A stretch of DNA of 64,000 nucleotides from Ferrimonas sediminicola (GCF_005116715.1 NZ_SWCI01000006.1:62001-126000), one strand, 5' to 3'. Counted from the first letter of the stretch, positions 43,164 to 55,592 are shown. Numbers and translations are program-made. Notes: generated from the sequence alone by a model not told the origin.

Positions 43164-44353
43164 CGGCACAATCGGTTCAGGTGGCCATCGTCGGCGGTGG
43201 CATGGTGGGGATGGCGACTGCCATCGGACTGGCCAGGGCCGGCATCAGCGTGGCGGTGATCGACCGCGAACAGCCCACCCCGGCAAGCGGTTCGGCGGAG
43301 CTGAGGGTCAGTGCCATCAATCGTGCCAGTGAGCTCTACCTGAGGCAGCTGGGCGCCTGGCCCCGCCTGCCCAAGGAGCGTCTCTCCCCCTACACGGGGA
43401 TGCGGGTGTGGGACAAGGACAGCATCGGCGTCATCGAGTTTGATGCCCGTGACTACCATCAGCCGGATCTGGGCCACATCATCGAGAACCGCGCCATTGC
43501 CCACGCCCTGTGGCAGCAGGCCCAGAGTGAATCCAGGATCCGCTGCTTCGTCGGAGCCCCCCAGTCGGTGGCCTTCGGTGAGCAGGAGGCCTGGCTGACC
43601 CTGGCCGACGGCGCCATGCTCAGTGCCCGGCTGCTGGTGGCCGCCGATGGCGCCAACTCCTGGCTGCGTCAGCAACTCAATGTGCCGCTCACCTTCCGTG
43701 ACTACGGCCACCACGGCCTGGTGGCCACGGTACGCAGCAGCCGCCCCCATGAGCGGGTGGCCCGGCAGGTATTCCTGCCCCAGGGACCGCTGGCGCTGCT
43801 GCCCCTGGCCGACGCCAATCAGTGCTCCATCGTGTGGTCCCTGCCCCCCGGGCAGGCCCAGGCGCTGACCGAGTGTGACGCCGACACCTTCTGCCAGAAA
43901 ATCAGCCTGGCCAGCGAGGGGGTGCTGGGCCGGATCGAGGTGGTCAGCGACCGCCTGGCGATTCCACTGACCATGCGTTACGCCCGAGACTTTGTCCTGC
44001 CCAGGCTGGCCCTGGTGGGAGACGCGGCCCACACCATCCATCCGCTGGCGGGCCAGGGGGTGAATCTGGGGCTGGCGGACAGCGAGCAGCTGGTGGAGGT
44101 GCTCAAGGAGGCCGCCGACAGGAACTGGGACCTGGGCAGCCTCAAGGTGCTGCAGCGCTATGCCCGTCCCCGCAAGGCGGCCGCCCAGGAGATGATCGCC
44201 GCCATGAGTGGCTTCAAATGGCTGTTCTCAGGAGAAGATCCTGTGAAGAAGGGGGTACGCGACATCGGTCTGGCCCTGGTGAACCGGATGCCCGGTTTAA
44301 AGAAGAAGTTTATCGCCCAGGCACTAGGCATTGCTGCCTCAAACCTAAGGTGA
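43157..44353 (+). CDS. ubiI: 2-octaprenylphenol hydroxylase UbiI
   Basis: A 398-residue FAD hydroxylase (formerly VisC) that adds the C5 hydroxyl in ubiquinone synthesis. FAD motifs are VAIVGGGMVGMATAIGLARAG and LVGDAAHTIHPLAGQGVNLGLADSEQL, plus VAADGANSWLRQ. The GTG start at 43157 has AAGGAG at 43145-43150, inside ubiH, so the two are coupled. It ends the pepP-ubiH-ubiI unit, before the separate gcv promoter. Confidence 0.94.
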   Translation: MVTAQSVQVAIVGGGMVGMATAIGLARAGISVAVIDREQPTPASGSAELRVSAINRASELYLRQLGAWPRLPKERLSPYTGMRVWDKDSIGVIEFDARDYHQPDLGHIIENRAIAHALWQQAQSESRIRCFVGAPQSVAFGEQEAWLTLADGAMLSARLLVAADGANSWLRQQLNVPLTFRDYGHHGLVATVRSSRPHERVARQVFLPQGPLALLPLADANQCSIVWSLPPGQAQALTECDADTFCQKISLASEGVLGRIEVVSDRLAIPLTMRYARDFVLPRLALVGDAAHTIHPLAGQGVNLGLADSEQLVEVLKEAADRNWDLGSLKVLQRYARPRKAAAQEMIAAMSGFKWLFSGEDPVKKGVRDIGLALVNRMPGLKKKFIAQALGIAASNLR

Positions 44354-44355
44354 TT

Positions 44356-44386
44356 TTGTATACAAACAGCCTGGGTTGGGTATAAT
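44356..44386 (+). promoter_or_regulatory. Probable promoter of gcvT-gcvH(-gcvP)
   Basis: A perfect TATAAT lies at 44381-44386, with a weak TTGTAT at 44356-44361 (19 bases apart). The leader to gcvT would be about 55 nt, too short for a glycine riboswitch. Confidence 0.6.
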
Positions 44387-44448
44387 GCGCCCAGCCCCTA
44401 AAATAGACCCTGATCACAAAAGGGCGTAAAGCCAGACAAGGAACACAA

Positions 44449-45543
44449 ATGGCGAATCAAACCGTACTCTACCCGAAGCACCTGGAGTCCAACGCGAAGA
44501 TGGTGGATTTCCATGGCTGGGACATGCCGATCCACTACGGCTCCCAGGTCGAGGAGCACCACCAGGTCCGCACCGATGCCGGTATGTTCGACGTTTCCCA
44601 CATGACCGTGGTGGACATCACCGGCCCCCAGGCACAACCCTTCCTGCGCAAGCTTCTGGCCAACGATGTGGCCAAACTCACCCAGCCCGGCAAGGCCCTC
44701 TACGGCGGCATGCTCAACGAGCAGGGCGGGGTGATCGACGACCTGATCACCTATTATCTGGACGACAACCACTACCGCCTGGTGGTGAACTCCGCCACCC
44801 GTGAAAAGGATCTGGAATGGATTGGTGCTCAGGCCCGGGGCTTTGAGGTTATCGTGACCGAGTTGCCCGAACTGGCGATGATCGCCGTCCAGGGCCCCAG
44901 GGCGGTGGCGCGCACCGCCACGGTGCTGGATGCGAAGCAGCGGGCGGCCGTCGAGGGGATGAAGCCCTTCTTCGGTGTCCAGGCCGGCGATCTCTTCATC
45001 GCCACCACCGGCTACACCGGCGAGGCGGGCTATGAGATTATGGTGCCCCGGGACCAGGCCGCCGACCTGTGGGACAAGCTGCTGCAGGCCGGGGTTAAAC
45101 CCGCGGGTCTTGGCGCCCGTGATACCCTGCGCCTGGAGGCGGGGATGAACCTCTACGGCCAGGATATGGACGAGAGCGTCAACCCCCTGGCGGCCAACAT
45201 GGGCTGGACAGTGGCCTGGGAGCCGGCGGATCGCGACTTTATCGGCCGTGAGGCTCTGGCCCGGATCAAAGCCGAAGGTACCGACAAGCTGGTGGGCCTG
45301 GTGATGACCGACAAGGGAGTGCTTCGCAGCGGTTTGACGGTATTTTTCACCGATGCCGATGGTAAGGAACAGCAGGGGGTGATCACCTCCGGCAGCTTCT
45401 CGCCCACCCTGGGTTACTCCATCGCCATGGCGAGGGTACCCCGCAGTGTGGGCGAGGAGGTAGAAGTGGAGATGCGCAAGAAGCGGGTGACCGTCAAGGT
45501 GATCAAGCCCAGTTTCGTGCGTAACGGCAAACAAGCCTTTTAA
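44449..45543 (+). CDS. gcvT: Glycine cleavage system T protein (aminomethyltransferase)
   Basis: A 364-residue enzyme that transfers the methylene carbon from the lipoyl arm of GcvH to tetrahydrofolate. Typical segments are [53 protein letters not shown] and [27 protein letters not shown], with the conserved Asp needed for THF. It begins a gcvT-gcvH-gcvP operon in the usual order. Confidence 0.97.
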   Translation: MANQTVLYPKHLESNAKMVDFHGWDMPIHYGSQVEEHHQVRTDAGMFDVSHMTVVDITGPQAQPFLRKLLANDVAKLTQPGKALYGGMLNEQGGVIDDLITYYLDDNHYRLVVNSATREKDLEWIGAQARGFEVIVTELPELAMIAVQGPRAVARTATVLDAKQRAAVEGMKPFFGVQAGDLFIATTGYTGEAGYEIMVPRDQAADLWDKLLQAGVKPAGLGARDTLRLEAGMNLYGQDMDESVNPLAANMGWTVAWEPADRDFIGREALARIKAEGTDKLVGLVMTDKGVLRSGLTVFFTDADGKEQQGVITSGSFSPTLGYSIAMARVPRSVGEEVEVEMRKKRVTVKVIKPSFVRNGKQAF

Positions 45544-45564
45544 GAGATTGATGGGGAAACAACA

Positions 45565-45954
45565 ATGAGCAACATTCCATCCGAACTGAAGTACACCAGC
45601 TCCCACGAGTGGATCCGTCCCGAGGGTGATAACGAGTACACCATCGGCATCACCGAGCACGCCCAGGAGCTGCTGGGTGACATGGTGTTCGTCGACCTGC
45701 CCGACGTGGGCGACGAGGTGAACGCCGGTGACGACTGCGCCGTGGCCGAGTCCGTCAAGGCGGCCTCCGACGTCTACTCCCCCCTGACCGGTGAGGTGGT
45801 GGCGATCAACGAAGAGCTGGAAGACAGCCCCGAGCTGGTGAACAGCGACCCCTTCGGTGATGGCTGGCTGTTCCGCGTGCGCATCAGCGACGAATCCGAA
45901 CTGGCCAACCTGCTCGATGGCGAAGGCTACAAGGCCGTCATCGACGAGGAGTAA
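45565..45954 (+). CDS. gcvH: Glycine cleavage system H protein
   Basis: A 129-residue lipoyl carrier that shuttles the aminomethyl group between P, T and L proteins. The lipoylated Lys lies in [21 protein letters not shown]. It begins 21 bases after gcvT. A terminator-like hairpin follows before gcvP. Confidence 0.97.
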   Translation: MSNIPSELKYTSSHEWIRPEGDNEYTIGITEHAQELLGDMVFVDLPDVGDEVNAGDDCAVAESVKAASDVYSPLTGEVVAINEELEDSPELVNSDPFGDGWLFRVRISDESELANLLDGEGYKAVIDEE

Positions 45955-45967
45955 TCCCCGACTGATC

Positions 45968-45990
45968 AAAGCCCCCGCAGAGGGGCTTTT
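45968..45990 (+). terminator. Intrinsic terminator between gcvH and gcvP
   Basis: AAAGCCCC and GGGGCTTT form an 8-bp stem over a 6-base loop, followed by a T. It lies 13 bases after gcvH inside the presumed operon, and could lower expression of gcvP or require its own promoter. Confidence 0.75.
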
Positions 45991-46049
45991 GTCTTCTTAT
46001 CTGAGCCGCCCTGTACCCTGGACGCGGCAGCACAAGGAATTATTGGATA

Positions 46050-48929
<2,880 letters not shown>

Positions 48930-48949
48930 CGGCGCAGCCGGAGATGAGA

Positions 48950-48977
48950 AAGGCGAACCAGGGGGTTCGCCTTTTTT
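48950..48977 (+). terminator. Intrinsic terminator after gcvP
   Basis: A 10-bp stem AAGGCGAACC / GGTTCGCCTT with an AGGG loop, followed by four more T. Confidence 0.94.
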
Positions 48978-49064
48978 GTCGACAGGGCAGGCCCGGGAGC
49001 CGTCACACTTGGCTAACTAACCTATTCTTAAAGGGAAACTGGCTTAATGGACTGAGCTGAACCG

Positions 49065-50687
49065 ATGGGAAACTGGCTGGAGTTTGTCGCCGGGCTGGGG
49101 ATCTTCCTCTATGCCATGCAGCGGCTGGAGAGTGCCCTGGGCACCCTGGGGGAGGAGACCTTCCGCCGGGTGCTGTTGCGTGCCACCGGCTCCACGGCCG
49201 GCTCGGTGGTCAGCGGTACCCTGGCCACCGCGGTGCTGCAGAGCAGCTCCATGGTGGGGCTGATGGTGCTGGCCCTGGTGGGCAGCGGCCTGCTGCCCCT
49301 GGCCAACGCCATCGGCATGATCGTCGGCGCCAACCTGGGGACCACGGTAACCGGCTGGCTGGTGACCCTGCTGGGGTTCAAGCTCTCCCTGACCGCCATC
49401 GTGCTGCCGCTGATGGGGGTGGGGGGGCTGGTCTACATCTGGGGAGAGGAGCGCAGTCGTCGCCAGGCCGTTGGCCTGATCCTGTTTGCCCTGGGACTGC
49501 TGATCTTCGGCCTGGATACCATGAAGGACGGGGTCGCCGAACTCAGGGGCAGTTTCCGGCCCCAGGAGTATGCCCACCTGCCCGGTATCGCCTTTCTGCT
49601 GGCCGGGGTGGTGTTTACCGCCATCATCCAGTCCAGCTCCGCCTGCATGCTGATCACCCTCAACGCCCTCAGTGCCGGGCTGGTGGCGCTGCCGGACGCG
49701 GCGGCGATCATCATCGGAGCCGATCTGGGCACCACGGTCACCATGGTGATCGGCGGCCTCAAGGGCAGCGACAACAAGCGTCGGGTGGCGGCGGCCCATG
49801 TGCTGTTCAACCTGGCGACGGCGGTGATGGCCTACCTGCTGATCCTGCCGGTGCTACCGCCGCTGTTCCACTGGCTTGGCATCCACGATCCCCTCTATGG
49901 CCTGGTGGCCTTCCACAGCCTGTTCAACTTGCTGGGGGTGGTGTTGGTGTTTCCCTTCGTCGGTGGGCTGGCGCACTGGCTGGAGTCGCTGTTCCGGACA
50001 CCGGCGCCGGAGATGGACAGGTTGATGATGGACATTCCGCCGGAGCAGGTGCCCATTGCCATCCTGGCAGTCGACAACGCCCTGCGGGAGTGTTGCCAGT
50101 TGGCGATGCGGGTCAACAACCGGGTGCTCAAGCTGCCTATGCCGTCGGCGACGGAACTGGCGGCTGAGGCGGACAGCCCCTCCGGCTATGAGCAGGAGTT
50201 CCGGGCGCTGAGCGACCGGGAGGGACGATTGAGCGCCTTTATCCTCGAGGTCCTGGCCCATGCCAATGAGCCGCAGAAACCGCGGCTACTGGCATCGCTG
50301 AAGTTGCTGCGTCACATCGGCTATGCCACCAAGGCGGTGAAGGATATCCGCGAGGATCTGCGCCAGGCCGGGGGAGGTGCAGACCGGATGATGGTTCGAC
50401 TGAAGCGGGATCGCACCCTGATGGAGCAGCCGAGACTGGAGCGGATAGCGGCTTGGCTGGCGGCCCCGGCTGAGGCGGTGACGCCGGAGCAGCTGCGCCA
50501 ACTGCAGCGCCAGGCCCGCCGGGACCACCTGGAGTTCATCGACAGGATCTACCGCTGGATCCGGCAGGAGGCGATCCAGGGGGAGACCTTCATCGTGCTG
50601 ACCAACCTGAGCAAGCACTTGTTGGAGATGCAGAAGCAGTGGGTGAGCTGCCTGGCACTGTTGGCCGACCCTGGATCCCGGGAGTAG
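49065..50687 (+). CDS. Na+/phosphate cotransporter family protein with C-terminal PhoU-like region
   Basis: A 540-residue inner-membrane protein of the NptA/PNaS type. Two inverted repeats each carry the QSSS motif (LATAVLQSSSMVGLMV and FTAIIQSSSACMLITL), with GANLGTTVTGWL and GADLGTTVTMVI after them. A cytosolic helical domain from about residue 330 resembles PhoU and may sense phosphate. It is monocistronic. RBS before the ATG is weak. Confidence 0.9.
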   Translation: MGNWLEFVAGLGIFLYAMQRLESALGTLGEETFRRVLLRATGSTAGSVVSGTLATAVLQSSSMVGLMVLALVGSGLLPLANAIGMIVGANLGTTVTGWLVTLLGFKLSLTAIVLPLMGVGGLVYIWGEERSRRQAVGLILFALGLLIFGLDTMKDGVAELRGSFRPQEYAHLPGIAFLLAGVVFTAIIQSSSACMLITLNALSAGLVALPDAAAIIIGADLGTTVTMVIGGLKGSDNKRRVAAAHVLFNLATAVMAYLLILPVLPPLFHWLGIHDPLYGLVAFHSLFNLLGVVLVFPFVGGLAHWLESLFRTPAPEMDRLMMDIPPEQVPIAILAVDNALRECCQLAMRVNNRVLKLPMPSATELAAEADSPSGYEQEFRALSDREGRLSAFILEVLAHANEPQKPRLLASLKLLRHIGYATKAVKDIREDLRQAGGGADRMMVRLKRDRTLMEQPRLERIAAWLAAPAEAVTPEQLRQLQRQARRDHLEFIDRIYRWIRQEAIQGETFIVLTNLSKHLLEMQKQWVSCLALLADPGSRE

Positions 50688-50948
50688 GTTCGGCGATTAC
50701 ATTTGATTACACCGCGGGATTTCCGAGTGCTGCATAATGTGTCGCCGTACCCGCCGCGGCGTATGTTTGCCGGTGGCGGCCAGCGGAGGTGGCGTTTCTC
50801 ATGGTGGGTATTTCGGAGACATTCAACACACCTGGTGGATGATGGCTGCCATATTGTCCATTTTCCAATCAGTTTTTGACGGCCGCTCCCACCAAGCCCG
50901 ACAGCGTCCGGTGGGACCGGTCTTTTTTTTGGCCGAGCCCGAGCAACC
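50688..50948. other. Intergenic region with terminator and possible small RNA
   Basis: Contains a -10-like CATAAT at 50733-50738 and an intrinsic terminator at 50908-50930 on the plus strand, so a transcript of about 180 nt could start here. No credible protein is encoded. It is also possible that the region is merely the long 3' UTR of the Na/Pi gene. Confidence 0.35.
50908..50930 (+). terminator. Intrinsic terminator
   Basis: CCGGT and ACCGG form a short 5-bp stem with GGG loop, then TC and eight T. The U-tract is excellent, the stem short. Confidence 0.7.
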
Positions 50949-51920
50949 CTAGCCGCGTCCGTGGGGGCGATCCAGATCCAGCTCCGGACCCTCAGGCACC
51001 ACCTGGGTGGGGTTGATCATGGTGTGGCTGAAGTAGTAGTGGCGCTTGATGTGGGCGAGATCGACGGTGTCGGCGATCCCCGGCTGCTGATACAGCTCCC
51101 TCAGGTAGCCCGACAGGTTGGGATAGTCGGCAATGCGCCGCTTGTTGCACTTGAAGTGGCCCACATAGACCGCATCGAAGCGCACCAGGGTGGTGAACAG
51201 CCGCCAGTCCGCCTCGGTCAGGGCGTCACCGGTGAGGTAGCGCCGGTCCGCCAGCCGGTTGTCCAACTGGTCCAGGGCGTCAAACAGGATGGCATAGGCC
51301 TCGCTGTAGGCCTGCTGGGAGGTGGCGAAACCGGCCCGGTAGACCCCGTTGTTGATGGTGGGGTAGATAAAGTCGTTCAACTGGTCGATCTCCTGGCGCA
51401 GCGGGGCCGGGTAGAGGTCGAGGGGGTTGCCGGTGAGTCCGTCGAACGCCGTGTTGAACATGCGGATGATTTCCGATGACTCGTTGCTGACGATACGACC
51501 AAGCTTCTTGTCCCACAGCACCGGGACCGTCACCCGGCCCGAATAACTGGGGTTATTGCGGGTATAGAGCTGGTGCAGGTAATCCAGCCCATAGAGGTGA
51601 TCACCGCTGCTGCCGCTGGCGGTATCGAAGCTCCAGCCCTGATCCAACATCTCCGGGCTGACCACGGAGACGCCAATGTACTCTTCCAGCCCCTTGAGTT
51701 TCCTGTAGATCAGGGTGCGGTGAGCCCAGGGGCAGGCCAGGGATACATAGAGGTGGTAGCGGCCGGACTCGGCCTGGAATCCCCCCTCGCCGCTGGGGCC
51801 GTGGGCGCCGTCGGCAGTGATCCAGTGCCTTAGCTGTGCCTCCTCTCGCTCAAATTTGCCCTTGGTGTCTTCGGTTTCGTACCAGACGTCCTGCCAGACG
51901 CCATCTACCAGTCGTCCCAT
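50949..51920 (-). CDS. yqjG: Glutathionyl-hydroquinone reductase (YqjG/ECM4 type, Xi-class GST)
   Basis: A 323-residue glutathione transferase family enzyme that reduces glutathionyl-hydroquinones. The catalytic Cys is in YVSLACPWAHRTLIYRKLKG, the Xi-class CPWA motif; ILWDKK and NESSEIIRMFN complete the thioredoxin-like domain, and the C-terminal helices contain LTEADWRLFTTLVRFD. It is coupled to pirin, whose end carries its AGGAGG ribosome-binding site. The pairing suggests a joint response to quinone or electrophile stress. Confidence 0.93.
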   Translation of the reverse strand: MGRLVDGVWQDVWYETEDTKGKFEREEAQLRHWITADGAHGPSGEGGFQAESGRYHLYVSLACPWAHRTLIYRKLKGLEEYIGVSVVSPEMLDQGWSFDTASGSSGDHLYGLDYLHQLYTRNNPSYSGRVTVPVLWDKKLGRIVSNESSEIIRMFNTAFDGLTGNPLDLYPAPLRQEIDQLNDFIYPTINNGVYRAGFATSQQAYSEAYAILFDALDQLDNRLADRRYLTGDALTEADWRLFTTLVRFDAVYVGHFKCNKRRIADYPNLSGYLRELYQQPGIADTVDLAHIKRHYYFSHTMINPTQVVPEGPELDLDRPHGRG

Positions 51921-51921
51921 C

Positions 51922-52752
51922 TCAGCCTCCTATGGTGCCAAATTTTCCTGCCTGATAGTCCTCCACCGCCTGGCGGATTTCCGCCTCGCTGTTCATGACG
52001 AAGGGACCCATGTGGACGATCTTCTCCCCGATGGGGTTGCCGGAGAAGATCAACGCGCCGCCGCCCTCCTCGCTGCCGAGATCCAGGGGAGTGGCGGGAT
52101 CGGCCAACAGCAGTTTTCCCTGCCGGTAGCCGTTGATGCGGCCAGCGTACACATAGAGAAACAGCCGTTGTTGATGACGCCGATCTAGGGTGGCCCGGGC
52201 CCCGGGTTGCAGGCGCAGGTCCGCCACCGATGCCTGGCCTGCCAGATCGCCGATGGGGGAGTCGGCTTGCTGGCCCGCCATCGCCCAGCTGCCGGCCAGT
52301 ATCCTGAGCAGGGCACCGTCACCTCCGCGGATCTCCGGAATGCCGGTCGCCACCGAATCCTGGTAGCGGGCGGGCCGCAGCTTCTCCTTGGCCGGCATGT
52401 TGACCCAGATCTGGAAGCCGTGCATGCCGCCGGCTCCGGCCACCGGCATCTCGGAGTGCACCACGCCAAAGCCGGTGCTCATCCACTGCACATGGCCCGG
52501 GCCGATCACTTTGCGGTTGCCCATCTGGTCGCGGTGCTCGAAGCCCCCCTCGAGGATGTAGGTGAAGGTCTCTATGCCCCTGTGGGGATGGGGCGGGAAG
52601 CCGCCGATGTAGTCCGATTCGTTGGCGGATTTGAGTTCGTCGATCATCAGGAAGGGATCCAGCGTCAGGTTGCGAAAATCTGCCACCCTGGAGATGTTGA
52701 CGCCGTCGCCATCCTGGGTCGCCACGCTGTTGGTGAGGTTGAGCAGTTTCAT
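51922..52752 (-). CDS. Pirin family protein (bicupin, quercetinase-like)
   Basis: A 276-residue double-cupin protein. The metal site is in FPPHPHRGIETFTYILEGGFEHRDQMGN, where the three His and Glu are visible; GPGHVQWMSTGFGVVHSEMP and MHGFQIWVNMPAKEK are family segments. Some pirins dioxygenate quercetin, others bind partners; the role here is unknown. The gene is one base upstream of yqjG, so they form an operon reading away from the decaheme gene. Confidence 0.92.
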   Translation of the reverse strand: MKLLNLTNSVATQDGDGVNISRVADFRNLTLDPFLMIDELKSANESDYIGGFPPHPHRGIETFTYILEGGFEHRDQMGNRKVIGPGHVQWMSTGFGVVHSEMPVAGAGGMHGFQIWVNMPAKEKLRPARYQDSVATGIPEIRGGDGALLRILAGSWAMAGQQADSPIGDLAGQASVADLRLQPGARATLDRRHQQRLFLYVYAGRINGYRQGKLLLADPATPLDLGSEEGGGALIFSGNPIGEKIVHMGPFVMNSEAEIRQAVEDYQAGKFGTIGG

Positions 52753-53188
52753 CGGGATCTCCTTCTCAGTCGGGATGGTTACACCCTAACAGGCCCGCCA
52801 GGGTGCGACCATCGCAAAGAACTGGTGGCTCAGTTCTAGAAAATAGAAAGATGTTCGCGCCATCACCGGCTTGCTGACTCAAACTTGCCCACAGAACCGG
52901 CAGAAACGGGATTACCATTCTAATTTTGTAAACGCTGAACGGTGCCGGGCAGATGAGGTCGGCCGGGCGTGGCGGGCCGACGGCCCTTATGCAGTCGAAG
53001 GCGGATGAAACCTCTCGCAAATGCCGAAAATGAATTTAACATTTGCCGCATCTGCAAACTGCCCGAAAGCTTTGCTGAACCATATTGGGTGTGTCGCATA
53101 TTCTGTTTGTCGCCCCTGAGTTGGCGCAATCTGCTGTTCGCGCACTCATATTTAGAGGATGTGGGGTGTCTGGAAGTTCCAGGGTAAA
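52753..53188. other. Upstream intergenic region between pirin and the decaheme gene
   Basis: About 440 bases without a gene, containing promoter signals in both directions presumably. A 7-bp inverted repeat (GTCGGCC at 52958-52964, GGCCGAC at 52975-52981) could form a hairpin. The last 200 bases before the cytochrome gene are AT-rich. Confidence 0.4.
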
Positions 53189-53231
53189 TTGATGTGGGTC
53201 ACCTCATTTAACCCTTTGTTTCTCTTACTAT
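53189..53231 (+). promoter_or_regulatory. Putative FNR/CRP-like site and -10 element of the decaheme gene
   Basis: TTGATGTGGGTCAC (53189-53202) matches one full FNR half-site (TTGAT) and part of the other. It also contains a CRP-like TGTGG/TCA arrangement. TACTAT at 53226-53231 is a -10 candidate. The site's centre would be about -42 from the start of transcription, the class II activator position. Confidence 0.4.
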
Positions 53232-53273
53232 GCGACTGACCATTTGGATGGTTATCCCTTTGTTGGAGAAATG

Positions 53274-55562
53274 ATGATGAAACTAACAAGAAAGACCCCG
53301 CTGGCATTGATGCTGGCCTCTGCAATGCTGGTGACCGGCTGCAGTGATGGAGACGATGGCAAAGACGGTGCCCCCGGTGAGCCCGGTGTCCCCGGTGAGC
53401 CCGGATTGCTCGCAGGATCCTTTGTCGATACCGCCAACGCCCCCACCGACCTTATCTTTACCATCGCCCCCGAAGCGGTGGTGATTGAGCCCGGCAAGCC
53501 CTTCTCGGTGAACTTCACCGTCACCGGCAAGAACACCAAGGGCGATGATGTGCCCTTTGTCGGCCTGGACAAGATCGCCCTCTACCTGACCGAGCAGGTG
53601 GCCAACGAGGGTAAGAATGGGGCTCCCTATCAGTGGATTAACCACGGTACCGCCACCGAGTTTGGCTCCTCCCTCTACTGTACCCCGACCGGCACCGCCA
53701 CCGACCGTCGCGGTAACGAGGTTCAAGCCTGTACCCTGATGGAAGATGCGGCCAACCCCGGCAGCTACTCCCTTAGCTGGGAACACGATGGCGACGCCCC
53801 GCTGATCTGGGCCGGCGCCGATGTGAACAACCTGCACCGCCTGATGATCCGCTCCTACAACATCGTCGACAGCGAGGGTGCCGGGCTGGAGGACAAGGTG
53901 CTGACCCCACCTATGGACTACATCCCGGCCACCGGTGAGCTGGCAGAGTCTGTGAAGGACATCGTCAGCAGCAACGCCTGTATCCGCTGCCACGGTGAGA
54001 AAGAGGGCCGGATTGAGAACATCCATGCCCACCACAACTATCAGCGGGTGGAGAACTGCGTCGCCTGTCACAACGTGCAGATCAACCTGCCCGACAGCGA
54101 AAACTCCGATCCCGATGGCGATCTCAAGGGCTTCAACCCCAACTTCGCCCCCATGGTTCACCGACTGCACCGCGGCCACGCCATCGAGGAGCATCTGCTC
54201 GGTGACGCCAAGGCCGAGTTCGGCGAGATCGGCTTCCCGGCTGACATCACCGAGTGCTCCGTCTGTCACGACAACGGCGGCGGCTGGGCCACCAACATCT
54301 ATGCCGATGCCTGTCAGGCCTGCCACATCGAGGTGAACTTCGAAACCGGCGAGAACCACGCCGGCATCGTGCCCCAGGACGACAGCGTCTGTGCCGGTTG
54401 CCACGGTGCCGGAGCCCTGAACCCGATGGTGGCTCACAATGTCGGCGGTCGTACCGCGTCCGAGTCCGCGTTCGAGATCGCTGTGAGCAGCGTCAGCATC
54501 GACGCCGCCACCGGTGACCTGACCGTGGTGTTCGACACCACCGCCCGTGCCGCCGACGGCGTCGCGGTCGCCGATGCCATCCTGAATGATGACATTCTAT
54601 ATGGTGTGATCGAGGCGGACGGCATCTTCAACCAGTCCGGCACCATCAACCTGCTGGATGGCACCGAAGCCGACGGCAGCTACACCGTCGTGGTTCCCGG
54701 TCGCACCGAACTGGTGGGTCAGAGCGCCTACTTCGTACCCGACTTCGCCATCTGTACCGACGGCGAGGATCTGGTGGCCTGTGGTGAGGAGGAGATGAAG
54801 GTGTCCGCCACCATGGCGCCCGCCTACTGGAACCTGGCCAACGCCGACGGCAGTGACTACGTGATGCCACGCATCGAGGGGGACAACGTCTCCATCGAGG
54901 AGGAGACCTGCAACAACTGCCATGACAACCTGACCTGGGTGAAGCTGGGCCACAATCACGGTGCCAACAAGTTCACCACCTGCGTCAGCTGCCACAGTCC
55001 CAAGGCTGGCTTCACCGGCTCCTTCCACAGCCAGGTCAGCGCCATCGGCACCGATGCCGACGGCAACGACGTGGTGGTGGATGTGAAACCCGGCCAGTTC
55101 TACAACCGTGATCTGATGACCGTGGCCCACCGTTACCACAGCGGTGAGTGGCATGTCAGCGGCCCGCACGGCGTCTTCCGCCGGGTGGACGACCAGGGCG
55201 TCATGGGTGAGCTGAACGGTTACCCCGACATCCAGAGCGACTGCCAAGCCTGCCACAGCGAAGGGGTCAGCCTGTTTACCGCCAACGGCACCCTGGCTTC
55301 CGGCAAAGACGCCATCGCTCTCTCTTTGGACCCGTTTGGTAATCCTGTTTCCGGTTATATTTCTCCGGTCTCCGAGAGCTGCCGCAGCTGCCACGTTCAC
55401 AACAACGATGCCGCCAAGGCCCACTTCGTGGCCAACGGCGCGACCCTGACCGACGCTCCCGCCGGCAGCGCCGCCGAGGTGAGCATCGAAAGTTGTGGTG
55501 TTTGCCATGCCGAAGGCAAGACCTACGGTATTGACACAGTGCACAGCGGTCCTGCGCACTAA
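53274..55562 (+). CDS. Decaheme c-type cytochrome lipoprotein, OmcA/MtrC family
   Basis: A 762-residue exported lipoprotein with lipobox LVTGC (Cys23) followed by a collagen-like GEPGVPGEPG linker, probably displayed on the outer membrane. Ten CxxCH haem motifs are visible: five after residue 230 (CIRCH, CVACH, CSVCH, CQACH, CAGCH) and five in the second half (CNNCH, CVSCH, CQACH, CRSCH, CGVCH). This pentaheme/pentaheme pattern with intervening beta domains is that of MtrC. CTDGEDLVAC in domain III is a CX8C pair like the MtrC disulfide. ATG 53274 is one of three consecutive ATGs (53271-53277). No mtrA or mtrB is present. Confidence 0.93.
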   Translation: MMKLTRKTPLALMLASAMLVTGCSDGDDGKDGAPGEPGVPGEPGLLAGSFVDTANAPTDLIFTIAPEAVVIEPGKPFSVNFTVTGKNTKGDDVPFVGLDKIALYLTEQVANEGKNGAPYQWINHGTATEFGSSLYCTPTGTATDRRGNEVQACTLMEDAANPGSYSLSWEHDGDAPLIWAGADVNNLHRLMIRSYNIVDSEGAGLEDKVLTPPMDYIPATGELAESVKDIVSSNACIRCHGEKEGRIENIHAHHNYQRVENCVACHNVQINLPDSENSDPDGDLKGFNPNFAPMVHRLHRGHAIEEHLLGDAKAEFGEIGFPADITECSVCHDNGGGWATNIYADACQACHIEVNFETGENHAGIVPQDDSVCAGCHGAGALNPMVAHNVGGRTASESAFEIAVSSVSIDAATGDLTVVFDTTARAADGVAVADAILNDDILYGVIEADGIFNQSGTINLLDGTEADGSYTVVVPGRTELVGQSAYFVPDFAICTDGEDLVACGEEEMKVSATMAPAYWNLANADGSDYVMPRIEGDNVSIEEETCNNCHDNLTWVKLGHNHGANKFTTCVSCHSPKAGFTGSFHSQVSAIGTDADGNDVVVDVKPGQFYNRDLMTVAHRYHSGEWHVSGPHGVFRRVDDQGVMGELNGYPDIQSDCQACHSEGVSLFTANGTLASGKDAIALSLDPFGNPVSGYISPVSESCRSCHVHNNDAAKAHFVANGATLTDAPAGSAAEVSIESCGVCHAEGKTYGIDTVHSGPAH

Positions 55563-55592
55563 TCGTTGCAGTTCCCTGCAACACCCAAGCTA

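Noticed and set aside
44387-44448. Glycine riboswitch ahead of gcvT
   Set aside because: The leader is only about 55 nt after the best promoter; the glycine aptamer needs much more sequence and no matching core was seen.
50740-50930. Spot 42 or GcvB small RNA
   Set aside because: No resemblance to the known sequences, apart from both ending in a terminator.
50737-50952. Short plus-strand protein of 71 codons between the Na/Pi gene and yqjG
   Set aside because: It has no family pattern, no ribosome-binding site, and runs through the terminator into the end of the opposite gene.
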